NCBI GenBank assembly: GCA_946534775.1
Contig: CAMNCZ010000107.1
Location: 1 to 5,441 of the forward strand
From: an uncultured Eubacteriaceae bacterium
GTDB taxonomy: Bacteria; Bacillota; Clostridia; Lachnospirales; CAG-274
Direction: 5' to 3'
DNA: 5,441 bases
Shown: in pieces, positions 1 to 5,415 of the stretch
Position numbering within the stretch: position 1 is the stretch's first letter
Layout: every line of letters starts with the position of its first letter
The notes under the pieces: model-generated
Told to the model about the DNA's origin: nothing
What the model saw: the letters and a program-made list of their open reading frames with translations, nothing else
The model's database searches: none
Position numbers and translations under genes: made by a program

Positions 1-907
1 CGCCGCTTATGGGGCTTGAACGGTAGCCATAGCCCGAGTTTGGCGTATAGCCCGAGTATGCCGGCACGGGGTACATAAAGTTTGCTCCGTTTGATGCATA
101 TATGGTCGAACTTGGCTGATAGCTGCTGTAGCTGCTTGACGCACGCGAAACACCGCTGCTTCTCGATGCACTCTGTGCCGCCGCTGCCGCCTGTTTCTTT
201 TTTATCATAGCCTGGATGTCGGCATCCTGACTTTCAAGTTCCGATATCTGGTCACGATAAGTTTCCTCGCTGCTGTCAAGTTTTTTGACAAGTTCGTTTT
301 TCTCGGCTATTTTGTCATTGAGAAGTTCCTGTTCTTCCTCTCTTTCGGTTTGAAGGACCTCAAGTCTCGCTTTGTCATCTTCTATTCTGTCGACGCTGGT
401 TGAAATAAGCGTTTCGACCTTTTCAAAACTGTCAAGCAGATTTCTGTCATATTCCATTATACGGTTGGTATATTCCATTCTCTGCAAAAAATCCGACATA
501 TCGTGCGCATCAAGCAAAGTTTCAAGATAACCCGCCGTACCGTTTTCGTACATAATACGCACCCGCTGTTTAAGCGTTTCATACTGTTCTTTTTTCTGGT
601 TTGTGGCTTTTTCAAGTTCCTCCTGGGTCAGATCCAGCCTTTGTGATGTTTCTTCAAGTTCCCTTATAAGCCTGTCCAGTTCCGCCTGCACATCGGCAAG
701 TTCGCTGTCAAGCTGTCTTATCTCGCTTTGGGTATCTTCTTTTTGGCTGATAACGCTGTTTAACTGACTTTTGGCATCCGTTATCTTGCTTCTGATACCC
801 TGGCTTTGCTGTTTAAGTTCATTTATTGTTTCCGCGCCCACTGCATTTGCGGCAAAAACTGTCGTTAAAGCAAACGCAGCAGCCGACGGCCAAAACTTTC
901 CGTTCAA
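1..907 (-). CDS. Secreted coiled-coil M23 (LytM-type) peptidase, probable FtsEX-controlled cell-wall hydrolase, C-terminus beyond the window
   Basis: This gene is partial: 302 codons are visible and the end lies off the left edge. Residues 1-25 look like a signal peptide, with one Lys, an Ala/Phe-rich core and a likely cut after AVGA. Residues about 26-112 and 147-240 are Glu/Lys/Gln/Leu-rich coiled coil. Between them, at 113-146, lies the RIMYENG...YLETLLDA...SDFLQR segment typical of EnvC/PcsB/CwlO-type proteins. A Ser/Ala/Tyr linker (about 241-275) leads to FMYPVP...GYGYRSSPISG (277-302), the usual opening of an M23 domain; its metal ligands lie outside the window. Such proteins cut peptidoglycan outside the membrane and are switched on by FtsEX, which fits the position 48 bases after ftsX. 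The start is TTG at 907, because AAAGGAAG (922-915) sits 7 bases upstream. An in-frame GTG at 925 is possible but has no ribosome site. The ORF is certain; the M23 call rests on about 25 residues. Confidence 0.88.
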   Translation of the reverse strand, partial: MNGKFWPSAAAFALTTVFAANAVGAETINELKQQSQGIRSKITDAKSQLNSVISQKEDTQSEIRQLDSELADVQAELDRLIRELEETSQRLDLTQEELEKATNQKKEQYETLKQRVRIMYENGTAGYLETLLDAHDMSDFLQRMEYTNRIMEYDRNLLDSFEKVETLISTSVDRIEDDKARLEVLQTEREEEQELLNDKIAEKNELVKKLDSSEETYRDQISELESQDADIQAMIKKKQAAAAAQSASRSSGVSRASSSYSSYQPSSTIYASNGANFMYPVPAYSGYTPNSGYGYRSSPISG

Positions 908-955
908 GAAATTACTTCCTTTCACATTAAAAACAAATTTATTATATCCAAAATA

Positions 956-2077
956 TTATACATTAAGATGCTTTCTTATTGCATTGGCACTGCCGATAAC
1001 ACCAAGCAGCGCACCTATAAGCAGTGATATCGGTATAATGATGGCAAATATCTCTCTGCCTTCAACAAATACAAAAAGCTTTTTGATTATCGGCGCCTTG
1101 TCATATATGACCGTAACGACCTTATCGTAGCTGTACGACGATATAATGCACGGTATCGCCGCACCGATTATACCTATCAGTAAGCCTTCGATAATAAACG
1201 GCCAGCGTATAAACCAGTCTGTCGCGCCGACATATTTCATAATGCTTATCTCGTTTTTTCTGATAAAAACGGTAAGTTTGATAGTGTTCATAATAATGCC
1301 GACCGAAACCACACAAAGCAGTATCACCAGTATCAGGCTTACAATACGCACCACCGTATCAATAGCCGCAAGCGTGCTTGTAGCACCCTGCGCATGCATT
1401 ATTTTTTCAATGCCGCGGAAGGTATAGCCGTGTTCGCCAATATTAAGGCCTGCATTTATATCCTGCGTGGTTATTTCCTGTACCTGTTCGGATGCCTGTT
1501 CAACCGAAAGATCGGCTGATACCGCCGCAGTTTCGCCCTCCGCGCCTGCGGTTGCCTCGGCTGTCAAAACAGTCGTCTGCTCGGTTGCCGCTTCCGCTTC
1601 AGCCGCGTTGTGTTCCGCTAAAAACTGCGCCTCAAAAGACATCTGCAAATTACCGAGATATTCTATAAAAGCTTTTTGTGCCTTTATGCTGTCAAGGCTT
1701 ATATAAAAAGATCTGGGCAGCGGGTTGTCATCCCTCAGACTCTCAAGAGACTCCATATTGAGTTTTTCCTTGGCCTTATCAAGCGCATCATCATAAGAAT
1801 TGTATGTAACGCTGACAACGTGCGGCTGCTGCTTTATCTGTTCTTCCAGACCCGCTATCTGTTCTTCGGTTGGCTCATTGCCAAAAAATATCTCTATACC
1901 GATATTGTTTTCTATCTGCTGCAAAATGGAGTCTATATTAAATGCAACGCAAAGCGAGATTATAACAATAAAAATACAGGCACCTACAATACCGATGGAA
2001 GCAAGCGACATAATACCGTTTTTCAAAAGACCCCTTATGCCCTGTTCCAGATGAAACTGAAAAGTCCTAAATTTCAT
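956..2077 (-). CDS. ftsX: FtsX, membrane subunit of the FtsEX complex, with an unusual extracellular insert
   Basis: The product is 373 residues, longer than the roughly 300 usual for Firmicute FtsX. A cytoplasmic N-terminus ([19 protein letters not shown]) precedes TM1 at about 23-46. A large extracellular loop (47-238) follows, then TM2 (about 240-265), the conserved cytoplasmic stretch FIRKNEISIMKYVGATDWFIRWPF (271-293), TM3 (about 295-315) and TM4 (about 342-364), ending in a basic tail. This is the FtsX/MacB permease layout. FtsX does not transport; it passes the ATPase cycle of FtsE to a cell-wall hydrolase outside. The loop contains NPLPRSFYISL (117-127), a conserved FtsX segment, and then an Ala/Glu/Thr-rich acidic insert. 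I chose the ATG at 2077, which overlaps the end of ftsE by 11 bases and has AGGAAGG upstream; an in-frame extension to 2113 would add 12 residues not expected in the family. The overlap suggests translational coupling with ftsE. Confidence 0.95.
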   Translation of the reverse strand: MKFRTFQFHLEQGIRGLLKNGIMSLASIGIVGACIFIVIISLCVAFNIDSILQQIENNIGIEIFFGNEPTEEQIAGLEEQIKQQPHVVSVTYNSYDDALDKAKEKLNMESLESLRDDNPLPRSFYISLDSIKAQKAFIEYLGNLQMSFEAQFLAEHNAAEAEAATEQTTVLTAEATAGAEGETAAVSADLSVEQASEQVQEITTQDINAGLNIGEHGYTFRGIEKIMHAQGATSTLAAIDTVVRIVSLILVILLCVVSVGIIMNTIKLTVFIRKNEISIMKYVGATDWFIRWPFIIEGLLIGIIGAAIPCIISSYSYDKVVTVIYDKAPIIKKLFVFVEGREIFAIIIPISLLIGALLGVIGSANAIRKHLNV

Positions 2078-2762
2078 CGCCGTAACCGCCTTCCTGTACG
2101 TCTCTCTGCACAACGCCTTTTTTTATGGTGACAACACGTTTTTGCATTTTGTCCACTATATCCTTTGCGTGTGTCGCCACAACAAGCGTTGTTCCTCGCA
2201 TATTGATATCTTCAAGTATCTCCATTATCTCCCACGCCGTGTCGGGGTCAAGATTACCCGTAGGCTCGTCGGCAAGAAGAATAGGCGGTTTGTTTATAAT
2301 GGCGCGTGCAAGCGCAACACGCTGCTGTTCGCCGCCCGAAAGCTGGTTCGGGTATGCCTTGGCCTTTTTATGCAGCCCAACCATACTCAAAACCTGCGGC
2401 ACAGTACGCCTTATAAGCTTTGGCGGTGCCTCAACTACCTGCATCGCAAAAGCCACATTTTCATACACGGTTTTTGACGGCAAAAGCCTGAAATCCTGGA
2501 AAACAACGCCTATTTTACGTCTGAAAAGCGGTATTTCACGGCGTTTAAGGGTCGTAATGTCCTGTCCGTCAACAATAATGCTGCCCGTTGTGGGATCCAC
2601 CTCTTTAAGCAGCATACGCATAAATGTAGATTTACCCGAACCCGATGTACCTACAACAAAAACAAATTCCCCCGCATCGATATGCAGGTTCATTTCTTTA
2701 ACGCCGATAGCACCGTTTTCATAGATCTTGGTAACGTTTTCTATATCTATCAATCGTATCAT
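2067..2762 (-). CDS. ftsE: FtsE, ATPase subunit of the FtsEX cell-division complex
   Basis: The product is 231 residues, normal length for FtsE. All ABC ATPase motifs are intact: Walker [10 protein letters not shown] (38-46), Q-loop Gln89 in [10 protein letters not shown], signature LSGGEQQ (141-147), Walker B ILLADEP (161-167) with Glu166 as catalytic base, D-loop GNLD (169-172) and switch His198. The [20 protein letters not shown] stretch is characteristic of FtsE within the lipoprotein-exporter/MacB-like ATPases. It acts at the inner face of the membrane, bound to FtsX encoded directly downstream. The start is not settled. ATG at 2762 is annotated here, but its purine-rich GAGAGG (2768-2763) directly abuts the codon. 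The same site lies 9 bases before an in-frame TTG at 2753, which would give [14 protein letters not shown], closer to the usual FtsE N-terminus. A GTG at 2804 would add 14 unlikely residues. Confidence 0.96.
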   Translation of the reverse strand: MIRLIDIENVTKIYENGAIGVKEMNLHIDAGEFVFVVGTSGSGKSTFMRMLLKEVDPTTGSIIVDGQDITTLKRREIPLFRRKIGVVFQDFRLLPSKTVYENVAFAMQVVEAPPKLIRRTVPQVLSMVGLHKKAKAYPNQLSGGEQQRVALARAIINKPPILLADEPTGNLDPDTAWEIMEILEDINMRGTTLVVATHAKDIVDKMQKRVVTIKKGVVQRDVQEGGYGDEI

Positions 2763-2768
2763 CCTCTC
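2763..2768 (-). promoter_or_regulatory. Ribosome binding site of ftsE that bears on the start codon
   Basis: GAGAGG on the minus strand directly abuts the ATG at 2762, which is too close for normal initiation. It lies 9 bases from the in-frame TTG at 2753. If it is the real Shine-Dalgarno site, TTG is the start and FtsE is 228 residues. The downstream peptidase gene also appears to use TTG, so this start codon is not out of character for the operon. Confidence 0.5.
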
Positions 2769-2862
2769 TATAGCGCAAAATGCGCACAAGTCCCCAATCT
2801 TCACCCATAAATATCCCTGAAAAGCCTGTATTTTACATAAATATACAAACTTTTCACAGATA

Positions 2863-2900
2863 TCAAATGTCTGCCCCCGAAAAGAGAGACAGACATTTGA
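2863..2900 (-). other. Strong RNA hairpin between the CdaR-like gene and ftsE
   Basis: Perfect 11-bp arms, TCAAATGTCTG and CAGACATTTGA, enclose 16 bases. In minus-strand RNA the stem can extend five more pairs (UCUCU against GGGGG, alternating G-U and G-C), leaving a CUUUUC loop. In plus-strand RNA those positions would be C-A mismatches and closed C-G pairs, so the structure favours the minus-strand transcript. It begins 7 bases after the regulator's stop codon. There is no U tract after the stem (the arm is followed by UAUCUGUG), so it is not a standard intrinsic terminator. It could be an mRNA 3'-end stabiliser, a processing site or a partial attenuator that lowers ftsEX expression. I saw only weak promoter-like sequence between it and ftsE (a TAAAAT at 2835-2830 without a good -35). 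Confidence 0.7.
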
Positions 2901-2907
2901 ACTTGGT

Positions 2908-3999
2908 TTAATATATAAAATTATCTTTATTATTCATATATTTGCTTACCATAAGCATTACCTTAAAGATGATGGCATCATCAAAGTTTCTTAAATCAAG
3001 CCCTGTCATCTTCTGTAATTTATCAAGACGGTAAACAAGCGTATTTCTATGGATATAAAGCTGACGTGATGTCTCGGACACATTCAGATTATATTCAAAG
3101 AATTTATTTACGGTGGTAAGTGTTTCATCGTCAAACTGGTCCATCGAAAGGCCGTGAAGCACCTCGTTTATAAACATACGGCAAAGCGGGATAGGCAGCT
3201 GATAGATAAGACGGCCGATACCGAGTTGTTCGTAATTGACAACATTCTGGCTCTCCTCAAATATCTTGCCGACTTCAAGCGCCATTTTAGCCTCTTTGTA
3301 CGATGCCGATACATTTTTAAGATCCATTACGGCTGTACCGATAGCAACATATACATTGCTCATTGTTTCGGCAACAAGTGTATCATATATCGATTTTGCA
3401 ATGTTCTCTATATCCTCTTTTGTATCTTTTAATTTAAGTTCCTTTACCAGGATAATGCTCTTTTCGTCAACCGCAGTTACAAAGTCCTTCTGCTTTGTCG
3501 GGAAAATTCCCCGCACTATTTCGACCACGTTAAGATCCTTGTCTATTTCGGTCTCTATAAGATAAACTATACGGCGTACATTGTTTTCAATACGAAGTTT
3601 CTTTGCCCTTGAATAGATATCCACAAGCAGAAGATTATCCAGCAGAAGATTTTTGATAAAGTTGTCTCTGTCGTATCTTTCCTTGTAGGCCACAAGCAAA
3701 TTCTGTATCTGAAAAGCCGTAATTTTGCCGATACGGTAAGTTTCCTCATCCTCGCCTTTTATCATAACAATGTATTCTGTCGCGCCGTTATCAAAAACTT
3801 TAAAATACTGATATCCCTGTACAAGCTGATTTTCGGCGGGGCTTGCTACAAAAATGCCAAGATTGTCTATTGTTGCATTCACCATTTCTTCCTCTGTGGT
3901 GGCAACTATTTTTCCCTCGCGCTCAACAACGCTCAATTCTCTTCTTGTAATGTTTTTAAGACCGTCAATAGTATTTTGCAGTATCTGATTAGAGATCAT
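2908..3999 (-). CDS. CdaR/PucR-family helix-turn-helix regulator
   Basis: The product is 363 residues. The N-terminal part (1-105) begins ISNQILQNTIDGL and contains GKIVATTEEEMVNA, resembling the diacid-sensing or PAS-like input region of CdaR proteins. Residues about 140-250 look like the degenerate GGDEF-like domain of this family, including VYVAIGTAVMDLKNVSASYKEAKMALEVGKIF (216-247). The C-terminus (about 292-350) is a PucR-type helix-turn-helix: FFEYNLNVSETSRQLYIHRNTLVYRLDKLQKMTGLDLRNFDDAIIFKVML. It has no signal peptide or membrane segment, so it should be cytoplasmic and DNA-binding. The ATG at 3999 has AAGGAG 9 bases upstream. Its ligand cannot be read from the sequence; characterised CdaR proteins sense sugar diacids, but many relatives do not. 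It precedes ftsE on the same strand by 145 bases, so it may be co-transcribed with or act on ftsEX; that is inference. The dyads over its own promoter suggest autoregulation. Confidence 0.88.
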   Translation of the reverse strand: MISNQILQNTIDGLKNITRRELSVVEREGKIVATTEEEMVNATIDNLGIFVASPAENQLVQGYQYFKVFDNGATEYIVMIKGEDEETYRIGKITAFQIQNLLVAYKERYDRDNFIKNLLLDNLLLVDIYSRAKKLRIENNVRRIVYLIETEIDKDLNVVEIVRGIFPTKQKDFVTAVDEKSIILVKELKLKDTKEDIENIAKSIYDTLVAETMSNVYVAIGTAVMDLKNVSASYKEAKMALEVGKIFEESQNVVNYEQLGIGRLIYQLPIPLCRMFINEVLHGLSMDQFDDETLTTVNKFFEYNLNVSETSRQLYIHRNTLVYRLDKLQKMTGLDLRNFDDAIIFKVMLMVSKYMNNKDNFIY

Positions 4000-4064
4000 T
4001 TTCCCCAGCTCCTTCTTCTTTATTTTTACCCTTAAAACACTTAACCCTTATTGTTGTACCTATA

Positions 4065-4083
4065 TAAGATGCAGCGCATCATA
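4065..4083. promoter_or_regulatory. Dyad over the -10 and start region of the CdaR-like gene (possible operator)
   Basis: GATGC-AGC-GCATC at 4068-4080 is a perfect 5-bp inverted repeat. It extends to 8-bp arms with one mismatch (4065-4072 and 4076-4083). The right arm contains the proposed -10 box, so a protein bound here would block initiation. The regulator itself is the obvious candidate binder, but the link is inference. In RNA the arms could also form a short hairpin. Confidence 0.4.
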
Positions 4084-4107
4084 CAGTACCCTAAATTTAT
4101 TGTACAA
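4078..4107 (-). promoter_or_regulatory. Putative promoter of the CdaR-like gene
   Basis: On the minus strand, TTGTAC (4107-4102) is followed after 18 bases by TATGAT (4083-4078), a 5/6 match to the sigma-A -10 box. The -35 box matches only 3/6. Transcription would start near 4071 and give a leader of about 70 bases. This is the best candidate in the region, and two dyads coincide with it. Confidence 0.45.
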
Positions 4108-4267
4108 CAAAACAGAAAAAAATAAAAGAGAAATTTATACAATTTTTATAAAAAAAATAAAATTTTCATATAATTGTAATCTTTCTGTAATATTTATTGT
4201 CTATTTTTATTCTATCACATAATAAAACAAATTTCAATAAATAAAAAAAATTTCTGCGGTTTTATGC

Positions 4268-4334
4268 CGTTAAATTTTATAAGTTCCATTTTGTAAAATG
4301 CATAAATCGTTCTCACGCCGAATAAAATTTAACG
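4268..4334. repeat. 13-bp perfect inverted repeat with nested dyad upstream of the SSB-like gene
   Basis: CGTTAAATTTTAT (4268-4280) is repeated exactly in inverted orientation as ATAAAATTTAACG (4322-4334), 41 bases apart. Nested inside is CATTTT-GT-AAAATG (4287-4300). The right arm ends 31 bases before the chosen start codon and 16 bases before its ribosome site. A TAAAAT at 4294-4299 within the inner dyad could be a -10 box, since its context resembles that of the promoter at 5061-5066, though no good -35 is present. If so, the left arm would overlap the -35 region and the right arm the leader, which favours a paired protein-binding site over an RNA stem. Confidence 0.55.
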
Positions 4335-4365
4335 TATGAAAACATTTTACGAGGGGAGTATATTA

Positions 4366-4992
4366 ATGGAAGCTACTACAAATTACGCCGTTATAAGCGG
4401 AATGATAGCAAGTGCATTTACATTCAGTCACGAAGCTTACGGAGAAAGATTTTTTACATTTATGCTTGAAAGTGAAAGACTCAGCGGCACAAGCGATGTC
4501 CTGCCCGTTACGGTATCGGAAAGACTGCTTGACGGCTCGCTTGCGCTTGGCGACACAATAAAGATAATCGGACAGATACGTTCCTACAACAGCTATAACG
4601 ACGGGCGTACACACCTTATTCTGACACTGTTTGCGCGGGATATATTGCGCTGTGAAGATGACGAGGACCCGCAAAACAATATTGAGTTGAACGGTTTTAT
4701 CTGCAAACCCTGCATCTGCCGCACCACCCCCTTCGGCAGAAAAATTGCCGATATTTTACTTGCGGTAAACCGCGGTTACAACAAATCCGACTACATACCC
4801 TGTATATGCTGGGGCAGAAATGCCGTTTTCGCAAGCCGTCTTTCAATAGGTGACAATATAAAAATAACGGGCAGAATGCAGTCACGAAAATATCAAAAAA
4901 AGTTATCCGATACGGAGATAATTGAAAAAATTGCTTATGAAATATCAATTTCCCGTGCAGAGATTTTATATAATGACGAAAATAATACATAA
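4366..4992 (+). CDS. SSB-like protein with two predicted OB folds
   Basis: The product is 208 residues and looks like two copies of an SSB-type OB fold. The first is about residues 7-92 (NYAVISGMIASAF...GERFFTFMLESERLSG...LPVTVSERLL...LGDTIKIIGQIRSYN...HLILTLFA). The second is about 105-197 (NIELNGFICKPCICRTTPFGRKIADILLAVNR...SDYIPCICWGRNAVFASRLSIGDNIKITGRMQSRKY). The TPFGR...LLAVNR...YIPC..WG block in the second copy is strongly SSB-like. Such proteins bind single-stranded DNA in the cytoplasm. There is no acidic DDDIPF-like tail of the kind used by bacterial SSB to recruit partners; the protein ends NDENNT. It is therefore more likely an accessory SSB than the main one. ATG at 4366 is chosen because GAGGGGAG (4351-4358) lies 7 bases upstream; an in-frame ATG at 4336 would add 10 residues and has no clear site. 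It is divergent from the regulator, with no clear terminator after it. Confidence 0.85.
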   Translation: MEATTNYAVISGMIASAFTFSHEAYGERFFTFMLESERLSGTSDVLPVTVSERLLDGSLALGDTIKIIGQIRSYNSYNDGRTHLILTLFARDILRCEDDEDPQNNIELNGFICKPCICRTTPFGRKIADILLAVNRGYNKSDYIPCICWGRNAVFASRLSIGDNIKITGRMQSRKYQKKLSDTEIIEKIAYEISISRAEILYNDENNT

Positions 4993-5037
4993 GTGTAAAA
5001 AATATATTGGATATATTGCGGTATTTTTGTGAAAATA

Positions 5038-5066
5038 TTGACAAAATAAAAAAAATTTAGTAAAAT
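5038..5066 (+). promoter_or_regulatory. Near-consensus sigma-A promoter of the small-protein gene
   Basis: A perfect -35 box TTGACA (5038-5043), a 17-base A+T-rich spacer and TAAAAT (5061-5066, 5/6) form a strong housekeeping promoter. Transcription should begin near 5073 and give a leader of about 60 bases. This is the clearest promoter in the window. Confidence 0.85.
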
Positions 5067-5073
5067 GTGAAAT

Positions 5074-5091
5074 AGATAAACTAATTTATCT
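5074..5091 (+). other. Dyad at the predicted transcription start of the small-protein gene
   Basis: AGATAAA-CTAA-TTTATCT is a perfect 7-bp inverted repeat with a 4-base loop, located at about +1 to +19 of the predicted transcript. It could be a repressor site or a 5'-end stem-loop that protects the mRNA. The stem is A-U rich, so it would be weak as RNA. The ribosome site starts 23 bases downstream and is not covered. Confidence 0.5.
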
Positions 5092-5131
5092 GTAACTATA
5101 ATACTTAAATTTTTAAGGGGGATTACTACAA

Positions 5132-5335
5132 ATGAAATCAGAATTATATGTAGAATTTTCAGGCAAGCAGATCGATACAAAATCTCTTCTTGAAACAGCT
5201 AAAGAAATTTGGAAAAATGACGGCAATAAAGTAAAAGATCTTCAGAGTGTAGAACTTTACTGCAAACCCGAGGAAGGCAAATGCTACTATGTATTTAACG
5301 GCGAAGGTTCTTCCGACAGCTACTTTGGCATCTAA
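5132..5335 (+). CDS. Small acidic protein of unknown function, resembling the DUF6465 group
   Basis: The product is 67 residues with no signal peptide or membrane segment. The pattern is a beta-strand start (ELYVEFSGKQID), a helix (TKSLLETAKEIWKNDG), then VELYCKPEEGKCYYVFNGEGSSDSYFGI, which suggests a compact beta-alpha-beta-beta fold. The KSLLETAKEIW...LYCKPEEG..YYVFNGE arrangement resembles the small DUF6465 proteins common in Lachnospiraceae; I recall this pattern but cannot confirm it here, and the function is unknown. Two Cys (44 and 51) are present. AAGGGGG (5115-5121) lies 10 bases before ATG. A consensus promoter upstream and an intrinsic terminator just downstream make it a single-gene transcript that is probably well expressed. 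Confidence 0.85.
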   Translation: MKSELYVEFSGKQIDTKSLLETAKEIWKNDGNKVKDLQSVELYCKPEEGKCYYVFNGEGSSDSYFGI

Positions 5336-5356
5336 TTTTCAACGATCCATAAAAAC

Positions 5357-5383
5357 CGACCGTGCAAAAACGGTCGTTTTTTT
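5357..5383 (+). terminator. Intrinsic terminator of the small-protein gene
   Basis: CGACCGT (5357-5363) and ACGGTCG (5370-5376) form a 7-bp stem with loop GCAAAA, followed directly by seven T (5377-5383). It starts 21 bases after the stop codon of the 67-residue gene. Confidence 0.92.
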
Positions 5384-5389
5384 ATCCAT

Positions 5390-5415
5390 AAAAAAGCCGC
5401 AGGAGAACCTGCGGC
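5390..5415 (-). terminator. Leftward intrinsic terminator of a gene beyond the right edge
   Basis: GCCGCAGG (5396-5403) and CCTGCGGC (5408-5415) form a perfect 8-bp G+C-rich stem with a 4-base loop. On the minus strand the stem is followed by six T (5395-5390). On the plus strand it is followed only by CTTT, so the minus direction is the stronger one. This implies a convergent minus-strand gene ending at or just beyond 5418-5441; minus-strand stop codons TAA occur at 5428-5426 and 5420-5418, but too little is visible to choose a frame. Confidence 0.85.

Larger units (their letters stand above)
4051..4110. repeat. 9-bp inverted repeat flanking the regulator's promoter
   Basis: TTGTTGTAC at 4051-4059 and its exact reverse complement GTACAACAA at 4102-4110 bracket the proposed promoter, 42 bases apart. 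The right arm covers the proposed -35 box. A third GTAC core lies at 4086-4089. The arrangement suits a dimeric regulator binding two sites, but chance cannot be excluded in A+T-rich DNA. Confidence 0.4.
4000..4365. other. Divergent intergenic region between the regulator and the SSB-like gene
   Basis: No ORF or RNA gene is evident in this stretch. Positions 4111-4250 are about 12% G+C by direct count, with runs of A and T, and could be bent DNA or UP-element-like sequence. The left side holds the regulator's likely promoter and dyads (4051-4110). The right side holds a 13-bp inverted repeat and a nested dyad (4268-4334) before the SSB-like gene. A plus-strand TATAAT at 4169-4174 with TTTATA 18 bases upstream is promoter-like, but in sequence this A+T-rich such matches are expected by chance. 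Confidence 0.75.

Noticed and set aside
941..946. Perfect TATAAT on the minus strand between ftsX and the peptidase gene
   Set aside because: No -35-like hexamer occurs at 16-18 bases upstream; in an A+T-rich 48-base gap inside an operon this is likely chance.
771..1130. Plus-strand open frame with a signal-peptide-like beginning
   Set aside because: It is antisense to the start of the peptidase gene and the end of ftsX; its hydrophobic stretch is the reverse of the FtsX membrane and signal-peptide codons.
1146..2131. Several plus-strand open frames opposite ftsX, such as 1146-1427, 1467-1706 and 1676-2131
   Set aside because: They lie antisense to a clearly conserved membrane protein, have no good ribosome sites and give cysteine/serine-rich, family-free translations. 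They are shadows of ftsX.
2125..2724. 199-residue plus-strand open frame opposite ftsE
   Set aside because: The complementary strand encodes every ABC ATPase motif intact; the plus-strand frame is long only because of the codon use of ftsE.
4111..4250. A+T tract as a possible replication origin
   Set aside because: I found no DnaA-box-like repeats (TTATNCACA) or iterons here, and the neighbouring genes are not origin genes.
5001..5017. AATATAT-TGG-ATATATT as a possible terminator of the SSB-like gene
   Set aside because: The stem is only A-T pairs and is followed by GCGGTATTTTT rather than a direct T run, so it is too weak to call.
4363..5180. Minus-strand open frames opposite the SSB-like and small-protein genes
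   Set aside because: The plus-strand genes have good ribosome sites and recognisable folds; the minus-strand frames have neither, and one runs through the consensus promoter at 5038-5066.
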